From assembly GCA_934446565.1 (NCBI GenBank), contig CAKSEO010000032.1, positions 1 through 26,505 of the forward strand: a DNA stretch of 26,505 bases, written 5' to 3'. The notes under the pieces were generated by a model. The model saw only the letters and a program-made list of their open reading frames with translations. It made no database searches and was not told where the DNA came from. The DNA comes from an uncultured Oscillospiraceae bacterium. GTDB lineage: Bacteria; Bacillota; Clostridia; Oscillospirales; Ruminococcaceae. Positions 6,702-14,450 of the stretch are shown here, in pieces; within the stretch, counting starts at the first letter, position 1; each line of letters starts with the position of its first letter. The translations under genes were made by a program, and so were the position numbers.

Positions 6702-8387
6702 ATGAATGAAAAAACTACCCGCAGGAGTGGCGCAAAAATAATGGCGAGCCTGATAACGCTGCTGGGAAGTCTCGCGTACATAATGGTGCTTGCGGTGATA
6801 AACGGCTCCCTGGGATTTGTCTGCGCGATGAGCGTGACGCTGTTCGGCGCAGTGGGCGTTGCCAAAGCGTTAGGAGAAACCGTTGCGCTTTCCTACGGGA
6901 TGATCGCGGCTCTTGCGATAGGCTGCGGAATACTCCGCGGGCTTCTTCGATACGCGGAGCAGTACGGTAATCACTACATAGCGTTCCGGCTGCTTGCAGT
7001 GCTGCGCGATAAGATATTCGGAGCGCTACGCACGCTCTGCCCTGCAAAGCTCGAAAGCAAGAAAAAGGGCTCGATAATCGCAATGATAACCTCGGATATC
7101 GAGACCCTTGAGGTGTTCTATGCGCACACTATATCGCCTGTCTGCATTGCGGTGATAGTGTCGTTAGCCGTATTCTTTTTCGTGTGGAATGTTTCCAGCG
7201 CGTACATTGCACTCACGGCGCTTGTCGGCTATATCCTGGTGGGAATAGTGCTGCCGCTGGTCTCCTCGGCAAGGCTGAAGCAGTCCGGCGTGAGATACCG
7301 TGCAGAATTTGCGGCGTTCAATGCGTTCTTCCTGGACAGCATAAAGGGAATTAAGGACATCGTGCTCAACAATGCCGGCGAGGAGCGAAAAGCGGAAGTG
7401 GACCGCCGTTCGGACAAGCTGCTTTCCGAAACAAAGCGAATGAAGCATGATATAACCCGGGCGTCTGCAGCTACGGAGCTTACTGTTTCGCTGACTATAT
7501 TCGGGGCGCTTATCGTGGGGATAATTCTTGTGAACAGCGGCGCGCTTTCAGTCGGGAGGATGATAATCGGTGTTGTTGCGGTGTTCGGCTCGTTTGGTCC
7601 GGTCATCGCTATCTCGGCGCTTCCAGGCAATCTGACGCAGACATTCGCCAGCGGAGACAGGGTGCTTGACCTGCTTTCAGAAAAGCCTGCCGTAGAACCT
7701 GTCAGAAACGGGAAAGCGTTTGATTTTGAGCGGCTCGATGTTGACGGTTTATCGTTCGGATATGATGAGAATACGCCTGTTCTGTCTGATATTTGTCTGC
7801 ACGCGGGTAAGGGTGAGATGATAGGAATAGTCGGCGAAAGTGGCTGCGGAAAATCCACGCTGCTGAAGATGCTGCTGCGATTCTGGCAGAAAAGCGGCGG
7901 CTCCGTCTGCTACAACGGGATCGACATCGACAGTATTGACGAAGCGAGCTTGCTTGACAATGTGACTATGGTGAGTCAGTCTACTTATCTTTTTGATGAA
8001 ACAATAGAGGATAACCTGCGCATTGCAAAGCAGGACGCGACTCAGGATGAACTGGAGGCAGCGTGTCGGATGGCTTCAGTGCACGATTTCATAATGTCGC
8101 TGCCGGATGGGTACAAAACGCGCGTCGGCGCTTTGGGGGACGACCTCTCCTCTGGGGAAAAGCAGCGGCTTGGGCTTGCGAGGGCGTTCCTGCGGGGAAG
8201 CGGTCTGATACTTCTCGACGAGCCTACCAGCAATGTTGACAGTATCAACGAGGGAATAATCCTGAGCGCGCTGCGACAGCAGAAGAAAACCAGGAGCATA
8301 ATACTGGTTTCCCATCGCGAAAGCACCATGTCAGCCGCCGACCGTATCTACCGTATTGAGAAAGGACGTATCCATGAATGCCAGTAA
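6702..8387 (+). CDS. ABC exporter half-subunit 2 (membrane domain plus ATPase)
   Basis: This is the 561-residue partner of the preceding exporter subunit. Membrane segments fill residues 15-290. The ATPase domain has Walker A GESGCGKST (378-386), an intact Q-loop ('MVSQSTYLF'), a variant signature LSSGEKQRL instead of LSGGQ, Walker B 'LILLDEPTSNVD' and an H-loop 'VSHRES'. It resembles CydC-type subunits. The ATG at 6702 lies two bases after the upstream stop with GGAGGT before it. A longer in-frame extension to 6603 would run inside the upstream gene and has no family support. The 3' end overlaps the next gene by 14 bases. Confidence 0.85.
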   Translation: MNEKTTRRSGAKIMASLITLLGSLAYIMVLAVINGSLGFVCAMSVTLFGAVGVAKALGETVALSYGMIAALAIGCGILRGLLRYAEQYGNHYIAFRLLAVLRDKIFGALRTLCPAKLESKKKGSIIAMITSDIETLEVFYAHTISPVCIAVIVSLAVFFFVWNVSSAYIALTALVGYILVGIVLPLVSSARLKQSGVRYRAEFAAFNAFFLDSIKGIKDIVLNNAGEERKAEVDRRSDKLLSETKRMKHDITRASAATELTVSLTIFGALIVGIILVNSGALSVGRMIIGVVAVFGSFGPVIAISALPGNLTQTFASGDRVLDLLSEKPAVEPVRNGKAFDFERLDVDGLSFGYDENTPVLSDICLHAGKGEMIGIVGESGCGKSTLLKMLLRFWQKSGGSVCYNGIDIDSIDEASLLDNVTMVSQSTYLFDETIEDNLRIAKQDATQDELEAACRMASVHDFIMSLPDGYKTRVGALGDDLSSGEKQRLGLARAFLRGSGLILLDEPTSNVDSINEGIILSALRQQKKTRSIILVSHRESTMSAADRIYRIEKGRIHECQ

Positions 8388-8709
8388 AAAGCGCGAGCGA
8401 GAAAAGGAAACGGTTTCACTGATGATACGGTTGTACTGCCGGAAAAAGCACGGAATGAAAACGGAATTCTGCGATGAATGCAGGGCGCTTTCGGATTATG
8501 CGATAATGCGCAGCGACAAATGCCCGTTCATGGAGACAAAGACATTCTGCTCAAATTGCAGGGTACACTGCTATAAACCGGAAATGCGCGAAAAGATACG
8601 CGAGGTAATGCGGTTTTCCGGACCGCGAATGATACTTTATCACCCGGTGATGGCAGTGCGCCATGTCATAGAGTCACGCAGGGAAAAGCGAATGATAGGA
8701 GAGCGATGA
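8374..8709 (+). CDS. Nitrous oxide-stimulated promoter family protein (cysteine-rich)
   Basis: This 111-residue soluble protein matches the family named 'nitrous oxide-stimulated promoter' (Pfam PF11756 from memory) through its core: 'KCPFMETKTFCSNCRVHCY' followed by 'KPEMREKIREVMRFSGPRMI' and 'YHPVMAVRHVIES'. Seven cysteines (22, 33, 36, 50, 59, 62, 66), several in C-x2-C or C-x3-C spacing, suggest a metal or iron-sulfur site. The family has no firmly established biochemical role that I know. The ATG at 8374 is chosen because GAAAGGA lies seven bases upstream and the start overlaps the ABC gene by 14 bases. Its stop abuts the DUF454 gene directly. Confidence 0.85.
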   Translation: MNASKKREREKETVSLMIRLYCRKKHGMKTEFCDECRALSDYAIMRSDKCPFMETKTFCSNCRVHCYKPEMREKIREVMRFSGPRMILYHPVMAVRHVIESRREKRMIGER

Positions 8710-9099
8710 ATGAAGCGGATAATAATGATAATTCTGGGCTGCCTTGGCGTCGGACTTGGGGCTTTGGGAGCCGTTCTCCCTGTTCTTCCGTCGTTCCCGT
8801 TTCTGATGCTGGCAGCTATATGTTTTGCAAAAAGCTCGGAAAGGCTCGACAGATGGTTCAAGAGTACAAAGCTGTACAAAAATGACCTTGAAAGCTTTGT
8901 AAATGGTCAGGGAATGACGCGCAGAACTAAGATAAAGGTTATGATAACGGTAACTCTGCTGATGTCAGTTGGTTTTGCCGTCATGTTTTCAAAGCAGATC
9001 TATATTCCCTGTATTATACTTGGCGTAGTGTGGCTGTTTCACATTGTTTATTTCGTTTTCTTTGTTAAAACCCACAGCCGGGAGAAAAATACGAAGTGA
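8710..9099 (+). CDS. DUF454/YbaN-family small membrane protein
   Basis: This 129-residue protein starts with a hydrophobic stretch 'LGCLGVGLGALGAVLPVLPS' and 'FPFLMLAAICFAKSS', the signature of the DUF454 (YbaN) family. Two more membrane segments lie at about 76-95 and 98-118. The intracellular loop holds 'SERLDRWFKSTKLYKNDLE'. YbaN-like proteins are of unknown function but often sit beside heme or iron genes. The ATG directly follows the upstream stop codon, and the operon terminator begins 12 bases after the stop. It is the last gene of the DtxR-led operon. Confidence 0.88.
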   Translation: MKRIIMIILGCLGVGLGALGAVLPVLPSFPFLMLAAICFAKSSERLDRWFKSTKLYKNDLESFVNGQGMTRRTKIKVMITVTLLMSVGFAVMFSKQIYIPCIILGVVWLFHIVYFVFFVKTHSREKNTK

Positions 9100-9111
9100 T
9101 GCTATACCTGA

Positions 9112-9142
9112 AAAAATCCGCCCGTAAAAAAGGCGGATTTTT
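9112..9142 (+). terminator. Rho-independent terminator of the DtxR-ABC operon
   Basis: An 11-bp perfect stem (9112-9122 and 9132-9142) has a GC-rich top (TCCGCC/GGCGGA) and ends in TTTTT. The A-tract on the left arm makes it look bidirectional. It closes the five-gene operon that starts at 4605. Confidence 0.9.
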
Positions 9143-9468
9143 ATATATGTCGCTGAATTATAAATCTCATGTCTCTGAACGTTTTTTTGTGGGATTACTG
9201 TTACTCCTGCAATTTACTTGCTGTTCCTGATAAAAATACACTCCTGAAGTTTTTGAAGAAAACTGTGCAGGCGGTTGATTTCGTATGATTCCTTGACTTA
9301 GCGTGCGCATCGTGGTATAATTATCCTGTTAACAGTTATAGTGTTGACGGGTTCAAAGATGATTAGAATGAAATGACCAAAGTGGGTGCGTTCACTAGGT
9401 AAGGTAATAAGGTTCCTTATAAAAGTGAAGTACAAGACACATTGATTATTTAAAAGCGAGGAATGTTA
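9143..9468. other. AT-rich leader region before the MATE remnant
   Basis: No gene is visible here. The interval carries the promoter at 9293-9321, a GTTAAC palindrome just after it near 9329-9334, the short palindrome AAGGTTCCTT around 9410-9419, and the ribosome-binding site of the broken MATE gene. The first 150 bases show nothing recognisable. Confidence 0.5.
9293..9321 (+). promoter_or_regulatory. Promoter upstream of the MATE remnant
   Basis: TTGACT (9293-9298) and TATAAT (9316-9321) are 17 bases apart. It is the only strong promoter I can see between the terminator at 9142 and the SWIM-MoxR-VWA operon. No terminator separates the MATE remnant from that operon, so this promoter may now also read into it. 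Confidence 0.75.
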
Positions 9469-10092
9469 ATGACGAATATAACGATTGACAAAAAGGGGTT
9501 CAATAGACAGCTTATAAGGCTCGCACTACCCATCGCGGCTTGCACTTGTTGCCACCTGTGACGCTCTTATGCTGGGACAGGTGGAGCAGAACCAAATGAC
9601 GGCGGTGTCCCTAGCAACGCAGGTCCAGTTTGTGCAGAACATGTTTCTGAGCGGCGGAACTGCCGCCGGTGCGATACTTGGGGCGCAATACTGGGGCAAG
9701 GACGATAAGGATTCTATAGAGTGGATATTGGGAATGATGCTTCGGTTCTGCGTGGGATCTCTTTGATATTTTTTGCGGCATGCGAGCTGATGCCATCTGC
9801 GTTGATGCATATTTTTGCGTCTGATGATGAACTGATCAAAATAGGTGCAGATTATTTTCGGATAGCCGGGTTTTCCTACCTCATCACGGGTATATCGCAA
9901 TGCTATCTTACCACCATGAAAGTGACAGATCATGTTAAGGCATGCGCTATTATCAGCTCAAGCGCATTTGTTTGGCATCTGCCCGTGCTTGTTGTGTATG
10001 CCTGCACCTGTGTTGATGAAGTCGGCAAGATCCCGTGGGTGATGATAAGGCTCAGAAAGTATAAATGGGTGAAGAATCTTACAGAAAAGTAA
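9469..10092 (+). pseudogene. MATE-family efflux transporter, broken
   Basis: The start is intact: GCGAGGA, then ATG and 'MTNITIDKKGFNRQLIRLAL' as in MATE transporters. A small deletion near 9535-9545 shifts the frame and brings a stop at 9559-9561. The +1 frame continues with 'DALMLGQVEQNQMTAVSLAT' and 'GGTAAGAILGAQYWGK', the family core. Near 9755-9765 a second frameshift returns to the first frame ('SLIFFAACELMPSALMHIF', 'GFSYLITGISQCYL'). After 'CAIISSSAF' the protein jumps directly to a typical MATE C-terminus ('VVYACTCVDEVGKIPWVM', 'KYKWVKNLT'). About 200 codons remain of about 450, so roughly 230 central residues are gone. No active transporter can be made from it. Confidence 0.85.
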
Positions 10093-10121
10093 TTGGTATA
10101 TAACATTAATGGAGGGAAGTC

Positions 10122-11537
10122 ATGTCAACAGCTAGTATCATCACAATGGAGCTCGTGCGCTCCGTGGCGCCGAACACTGCCGCTATCGAGAACGCACGGA
10201 AGATCAGCTCACGCAGTGAGTTCATCAGTTTGAAAAAGACCGCAGACGAAACGCTGATCTTCGGCGAGTGCCAGGGCAGCGGGAAGAATCCCTACTCCAC
10301 CTCGGCGGATTTTTCCGGCAGCGAGCCGGTGTTCCGCTGCTCCTGCCCGAGCAGGCAGTTTCCGTGCAAGCATTCCCTCGCGCTGATGATGGAGTGGCTC
10401 TCCGGAAAGACGTTCGAAACCGCAGACATTCCCGACGACATAGCGCAGAAACGCGAAAAAGCCGCTAAGCGCGCTGAAAAGGCGGCAGCTCCCGCAGCGC
10501 CCGCTAAGCAGAATAAATCCGCAGCCGCAAAGAAGCTCAGGAAGCAGCTCGAGGGTCTCGACCTCGCGGAGAGCTTTGTAAAGGACATGCTCAGCCGCGG
10601 CGTGTACTCCGCGAACAGTGCCGCCGCAGAGCAGTACCGCAGCCTCGCAAAGCAGCTCGGGGATTACTGGTTGCCGGGTCTACAGGAGATAATGAACCGC
10701 ATTGTGGATTCCGTGCAGTACCTCAACGGCGACCCCGGCGACAAATCCATGCGGTACATCACCTCACTTCTGATACGTCTCGCCGCCGCTGTGAAGAAGT
10801 CACGCCAGTACATAACCGCGAAGCTGGAATCCGGCGACGTCCTCCCGGAGGACAACATACTCTACGAGGAACTCGGCGGCGTGTGGAAGCTCTCGCAGCT
10901 CCAGGAAGCCGGGCTTTACAAGGAGAACGCCGAGCTTATCCAGCTTGCATTCTGCGAGACCAAGAACTACAACCTCACCGTGGAGACCGACAACGGATTC
11001 TGGCTCGACCTCGGCTCCGGGGATATCTACTGCACCCGGAACATCCGTCCGCTGAAAGCCGCGAAATACCTCAAGAAAGAGGATTCCGCGATTGGGATAT
11101 ATCACGTCCCGACACTGTGCCGTTATCCCGGCGGGCTGAATCCCCGTGTGCGGTGGGAGTCTGCGGAGATCTCCGCACCGGACTACTCCCGCGTTCTTGA
11201 AAAGGCGGGGACGAGTATCGCCGAAACCGTGAAAACCGCCAAGAACGACCTGAAAAACACGCTGTCCGAGCCGTATGCGGGCGTGCTTCTCCGGTTTGAT
11301 GAAATACAGCTTGCGGACAAGCGCCGCGCCGTGCTGAAACTCGGGGAGGAGTCGATAACGCTCCAGGCGTACTACAGGAAGTTCCCGGAGTGCTGCGACG
11401 TACTCGCTGTGACGGACAGCCGCCGTCTCCGGGATGGAGCGCTGTTCGGACTGCTGTACTACTCGCCGGAGGAGCGCAGGATGTTCCTCTGCCCGATGTC
11501 GATAGTGCATTCCGACGGGATAACAAAGCTGTGCTGA
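10122..11537 (+). CDS. SWIM zinc-finger protein, first gene of the MoxR-VWA operon
   Basis: This 471-residue protein carries a SWIM zinc-finger of the form C-x-C-x6-C-x-H: Cys73, Cys75, Cys82 and His84, in 'FRCSCPSRQFPCKHSLALMM'. SWIM domains bind zinc and mediate DNA or protein contacts. Residues 1-70 form an N-terminal module that reads as beta-rich ('ADETLIFGECQGSGKNPYS'). Residues 105-145 are a low-complexity Lys/Ala linker, and the rest is helical with no motif I can name. TGGAGGGAAG precedes the ATG. Twelve bases separate its stop from the next gene. SWIM proteins recur beside MoxR, DUF5682 and VWA genes in many bacteria. A zinc-dependent adaptor for that complex is my inference. Confidence 0.85.
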   Translation: MSTASIITMELVRSVAPNTAAIENARKISSRSEFISLKKTADETLIFGECQGSGKNPYSTSADFSGSEPVFRCSCPSRQFPCKHSLALMMEWLSGKTFETADIPDDIAQKREKAAKRAEKAAAPAAPAKQNKSAAAKKLRKQLEGLDLAESFVKDMLSRGVYSANSAAAEQYRSLAKQLGDYWLPGLQEIMNRIVDSVQYLNGDPGDKSMRYITSLLIRLAAAVKKSRQYITAKLESGDVLPEDNILYEELGGVWKLSQLQEAGLYKENAELIQLAFCETKNYNLTVETDNGFWLDLGSGDIYCTRNIRPLKAAKYLKKEDSAIGIYHVPTLCRYPGGLNPRVRWESAEISAPDYSRVLEKAGTSIAETVKTAKNDLKNTLSEPYAGVLLRFDEIQLADKRRAVLKLGEESITLQAYYRKFPECCDVLAVTDSRRLRDGALFGLLYYSPEERRMFLCPMSIVHSDGITKLC

Positions 11538-11549
11538 GGGGGAAACGAT

Positions 11550-13355
11550 ATGAATACTACGCCTTTTTACGAGCTTCACGACAGGCTCTACGACTGCGCT
11601 TCCGCCGGGTGCGCGTCCATTTCCGAGGACTTCCGTCTTAAACGCGCAGTGGAGGGCATGGCTCCCCTTGCGGAAGCCAACAAGACATTCGCGCGGCTTC
11701 GTGACATGTGTGCAAAACTTTTCACCGAGCCGGAGCCTGCGCTCCTGCTTGCGGACTGCATAGCCCTCGCGGACGCCCTCGCCGTCGCGCAGGGGAAATT
11801 CCAGAGCGATGAGGAATCCCGCGAAAGCACGCTGGAATACAACGTTGAATACAACAAGGAAGCCGGCTGGCGCTCCGTGAAAGGTCTGTGGACTGCGATA
11901 CTCACAAAAAGCCAGCACCTGAAGGAGCTTGATACGGATGAATACGCGCTCCTCGGCGACCCGCGCATACTGGAGCAGTTTATCTGCGCTTCCGGTGAAA
12001 ACGGCGAGAACATCACCGCCTTCGCCGAAAAAATGTGCGCCGCCTACGGAACTTCGATAGTTCCGCTGCTGAAAAGCTCCCTCGATCTGACGGACGAAAA
12101 GGCTTCCGGAATGCAGGTAGACTACGTCGCGGACGTCGCCGGAAGCGCCGAAAACGAATGGTACCTTTCCCTCGCGGAAAACGAGGAAGCCCCTCAGAAC
12201 GTCCGGATAAAGGCGATACAGGCGCTTGCCCGGGACAGCGCGAACGCTCCGCGCCTGCTGGATTTCTGCCGAACCGAAAAGGGTAAGGTGAAAAATGCGG
12301 CGCTGCTTGAGACCGCGCGTCTCGACCCGCCGGGATTCGATGAGATACTAACGAAGCTCACCGCCAAGTACAAGGACAGCTACCTGCCCGTTCTGTGCGC
12401 TTCCAAGTCAAGCGTAACAGTGGATTTTATCCGCAGCAGGCTTGACGAAGCTTTCGACGGCGCAAAGGATAAGAAGTATCCCGAACTCGACTGGCTGCTT
12501 GCCACGATAAACATAATGCACGGCAAGCGCGATATCGACGACTGCTTCCTGCGGATGGCGGAATTCCTCAAAAAGTACCCGGACAATGTTAAGAGCGTCA
12601 GAGCGCTCCGGGAGATGAACTCCGTGCTGATAGACGAGCTGTTCTGCGACCCGGACGGCAGCTTCAAGGCGATGGTGTATCGCCTGCACAAGCAGGCGCC
12701 GAAATCGTTCCCCTATGCGTGGTGCGTGGTACTGCTCGAGGACGACCCGGATTCCGCAGCGGCGGAGCTTAAACGGTACAGGGACGATTATATCTATCCG
12801 CTTGTCGAAAACGGCATTCACTACTCTGAACAGCACGGCAGATATGTCCTTGACAGCGTGATTTCACTCAGCTATGCGCCCTCACATGACAAGAAGCACA
12901 TAATACCGCTTTTTGAACGTATGCCGAACTCCTTTGCGAAGCTGTACAGTGAATACTATTCTGACATTGATTCAAGAAGTGCGGAGTATCTGGTGCGAAA
13001 CCGCTGTATATTCCTGAAAAACGCCATAGAAAAGGCAGCTCCCAATGATGTTGAAATGATAAAGGAGCAGGTCGTTAAATTTGCACACACCACATTTGGG
13101 AAGATACCGTATTTAGATCTGCTGATGCTTATATTGATATATGACATGCCGGACAGCAAAACGATTTTCAAAATGTTCAGGAGCTATGCGATGTTACCAT
13201 ACAACGCACCACGCTCCATAAAGGAAATCGCGGATACCACATATCTCACTCCGGAGCAGAAGCGTCCTATCCTTGAAGATATGATAGCCAAGGTACTGAC
13301 CAATGAGCACTTCTCCGCAATAGCAAAGCGTTATCTTAATGAACTCCCCAACTAA
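11550..13355 (+). CDS. Large helical protein, HEAT-repeat-like, of the MoxR-VWA operon
   Basis: This 601-residue protein has no signal peptide or membrane segment. Almost all of it is predicted helical, with repeated helix-pair patterns such as 'NVRIKAIQALARDSANAPRL' that look like HEAT-type units around residues 200-330. I do not recognise a catalytic motif. Such solenoids usually act as scaffolds. A family equivalent accompanies SWIM and MoxR genes elsewhere, but I cannot name it with certainty. GAGGGGGAAACGAT precedes the start. The base composition drops from about 63% GC early in the gene (11641-11700) to about 37-42% in the last 500 bases (13021-13140), then rises again in the next gene. 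Fifteen bases separate it from the MoxR gene. Confidence 0.7.
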   Translation: MNTTPFYELHDRLYDCASAGCASISEDFRLKRAVEGMAPLAEANKTFARLRDMCAKLFTEPEPALLLADCIALADALAVAQGKFQSDEESRESTLEYNVEYNKEAGWRSVKGLWTAILTKSQHLKELDTDEYALLGDPRILEQFICASGENGENITAFAEKMCAAYGTSIVPLLKSSLDLTDEKASGMQVDYVADVAGSAENEWYLSLAENEEAPQNVRIKAIQALARDSANAPRLLDFCRTEKGKVKNAALLETARLDPPGFDEILTKLTAKYKDSYLPVLCASKSSVTVDFIRSRLDEAFDGAKDKKYPELDWLLATINIMHGKRDIDDCFLRMAEFLKKYPDNVKSVRALREMNSVLIDELFCDPDGSFKAMVYRLHKQAPKSFPYAWCVVLLEDDPDSAAAELKRYRDDYIYPLVENGIHYSEQHGRYVLDSVISLSYAPSHDKKHIIPLFERMPNSFAKLYSEYYSDIDSRSAEYLVRNRCIFLKNAIEKAAPNDVEMIKEQVVKFAHTTFGKIPYLDLLMLILIYDMPDSKTIFKMFRSYAMLPYNAPRSIKEIADTTYLTPEQKRPILEDMIAKVLTNEHFSAIAKRYLNELPN

Positions 13356-13370
13356 GAAAGGAACAACACC

Positions 13371-14450
13371 ATGTCCGATATACTCCGCCTCCCCGCCGAG
13401 GAACTGTACAGGTCCGAGCTTGAAGCCCTCATAAAGAACGAAACCGACCCGATACCCGCCGGCTGGAAGATGTCCCCGCGCTCGGTGCTGACCTACATAA
13501 TGGGCGGCAAGTCCGGCAAGACGGTAATTACGCCGAAATACATGGGCGACCGCCGTATTGTTGAAATATGCATAGCCACCCTGGTCACCGACCGCGCACT
13601 GCTGCTGATAGGCGAGCCGGGAACCGCAAAATCTTGGCTGTCGGAACACCTCGCCGCCGCGATTAACGGCGATTCCTCCAGGGTTATCCAAGGCACGGCG
13701 GGAACTACTGAGGAGCAGATCCGCTACTCCTGGAACTACGCGCTGCTTCTCGCAAAGGGACCCTCTCACGAAGCGCTTGTGAAAAGCCCGGTCTACTCCG
13801 CGATGGAGACCGGCTCAATCGCCCGCATAGAGGAGATATCCCGCTGTGCAAGCGAAGTGCAGGACGCGCTTATCTCCATCCTCTCGGAGAAGCGTATCTC
13901 CGTGCCGGAGCTTTCCGAGGAAGTCCCCGCTAAAAAAGGATTTTCCGTGATAGCCACCGCCAACACCCGCGACAAGGGCGTAAACGAGATGTCCTCCGCG
14001 CTGAAGCGCCGCTTCAATATCGTGGTGCTTCCCGCGCCCGCCGATATGGAGACCGAGATAAACATCGTAAACACAAGAGTTGCACAGCTCGCCGACAGCT
14101 TCGGGCTGACCGCGAAGCTCCCCGACCGCACCGCCATTGAGCGCGTCGTCACCATCTTCCGGGAACTCCGGAACGGTCAGACCCTGGACGGTCAGGTGAA
14201 GCTGAAGCAGACCTCCGGCGTGCTGTCCTCCGCGGAAGCTATTTCCCTGCTGATAAACAGCATGGCTCTCGCCGGAAGCTTCGGAAACGGCGTGATATCC
14301 GATTCCGACCTTGCTTCCGCGCTTCAGGGCGCAGTCGTCAAGGACGATACCAAGGACAAGGCGGTCTGGGCGGAGTACCTCGAAAACGTGATGAAGAAGC
14401 GCCGCGACTGCGCCGGTCTCTACGCTGAATGCAGGGAGAGAAACGCGTAA
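13371..14450 (+). CDS. MoxR-family AAA+ ATPase
   Basis: This 359-residue AAA+ protein belongs to the MoxR group, which remodels or loads cofactors into partner proteins together with a VWA protein. Walker A is GEPGTAKS (81-88). Walker B reads 'SIARIEEI', with Glu154-Glu155 in place of the usual Asp-Glu. Sensor 1 is 'IATANTRDKG' (Asn198) and the arginine finger region is 'SSALKRRFN' (Arg213/Arg214). A helical lid follows, including 'LSSAEAISLLINSMALAG'. The family length is normal. GAAAGGAACAACACC precedes the ATG. Its TAA overlaps the next ATG by one base (TAATG), so translation of the DUF5682 partner is probably coupled. It is the motor of the five-gene operon. Confidence 0.92.
   Translation: MSDILRLPAEELYRSELEALIKNETDPIPAGWKMSPRSVLTYIMGGKSGKTVITPKYMGDRRIVEICIATLVTDRALLLIGEPGTAKSWLSEHLAAAINGDSSRVIQGTAGTTEEQIRYSWNYALLLAKGPSHEALVKSPVYSAMETGSIARIEEISRCASEVQDALISILSEKRISVPELSEEVPAKKGFSVIATANTRDKGVNEMSSALKRRFNIVVLPAPADMETEINIVNTRVAQLADSFGLTAKLPDRTAIERVVTIFRELRNGQTLDGQVKLKQTSGVLSSAEAISLLINSMALAGSFGNGVISDSDLASALQGAVVKDDTKDKAVWAEYLENVMKKRRDCAGLYAECRERNA

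Noticed and set aside
10800..11918. Long open frame on the minus strand (about 370 codons) opposite the SWIM and HEAT-like genes
   Set aside because: It runs antisense to two well-supported genes in a GC-rich region, has no ribosome-binding site, and its translation is Arg/His/Pro-rich without domains.
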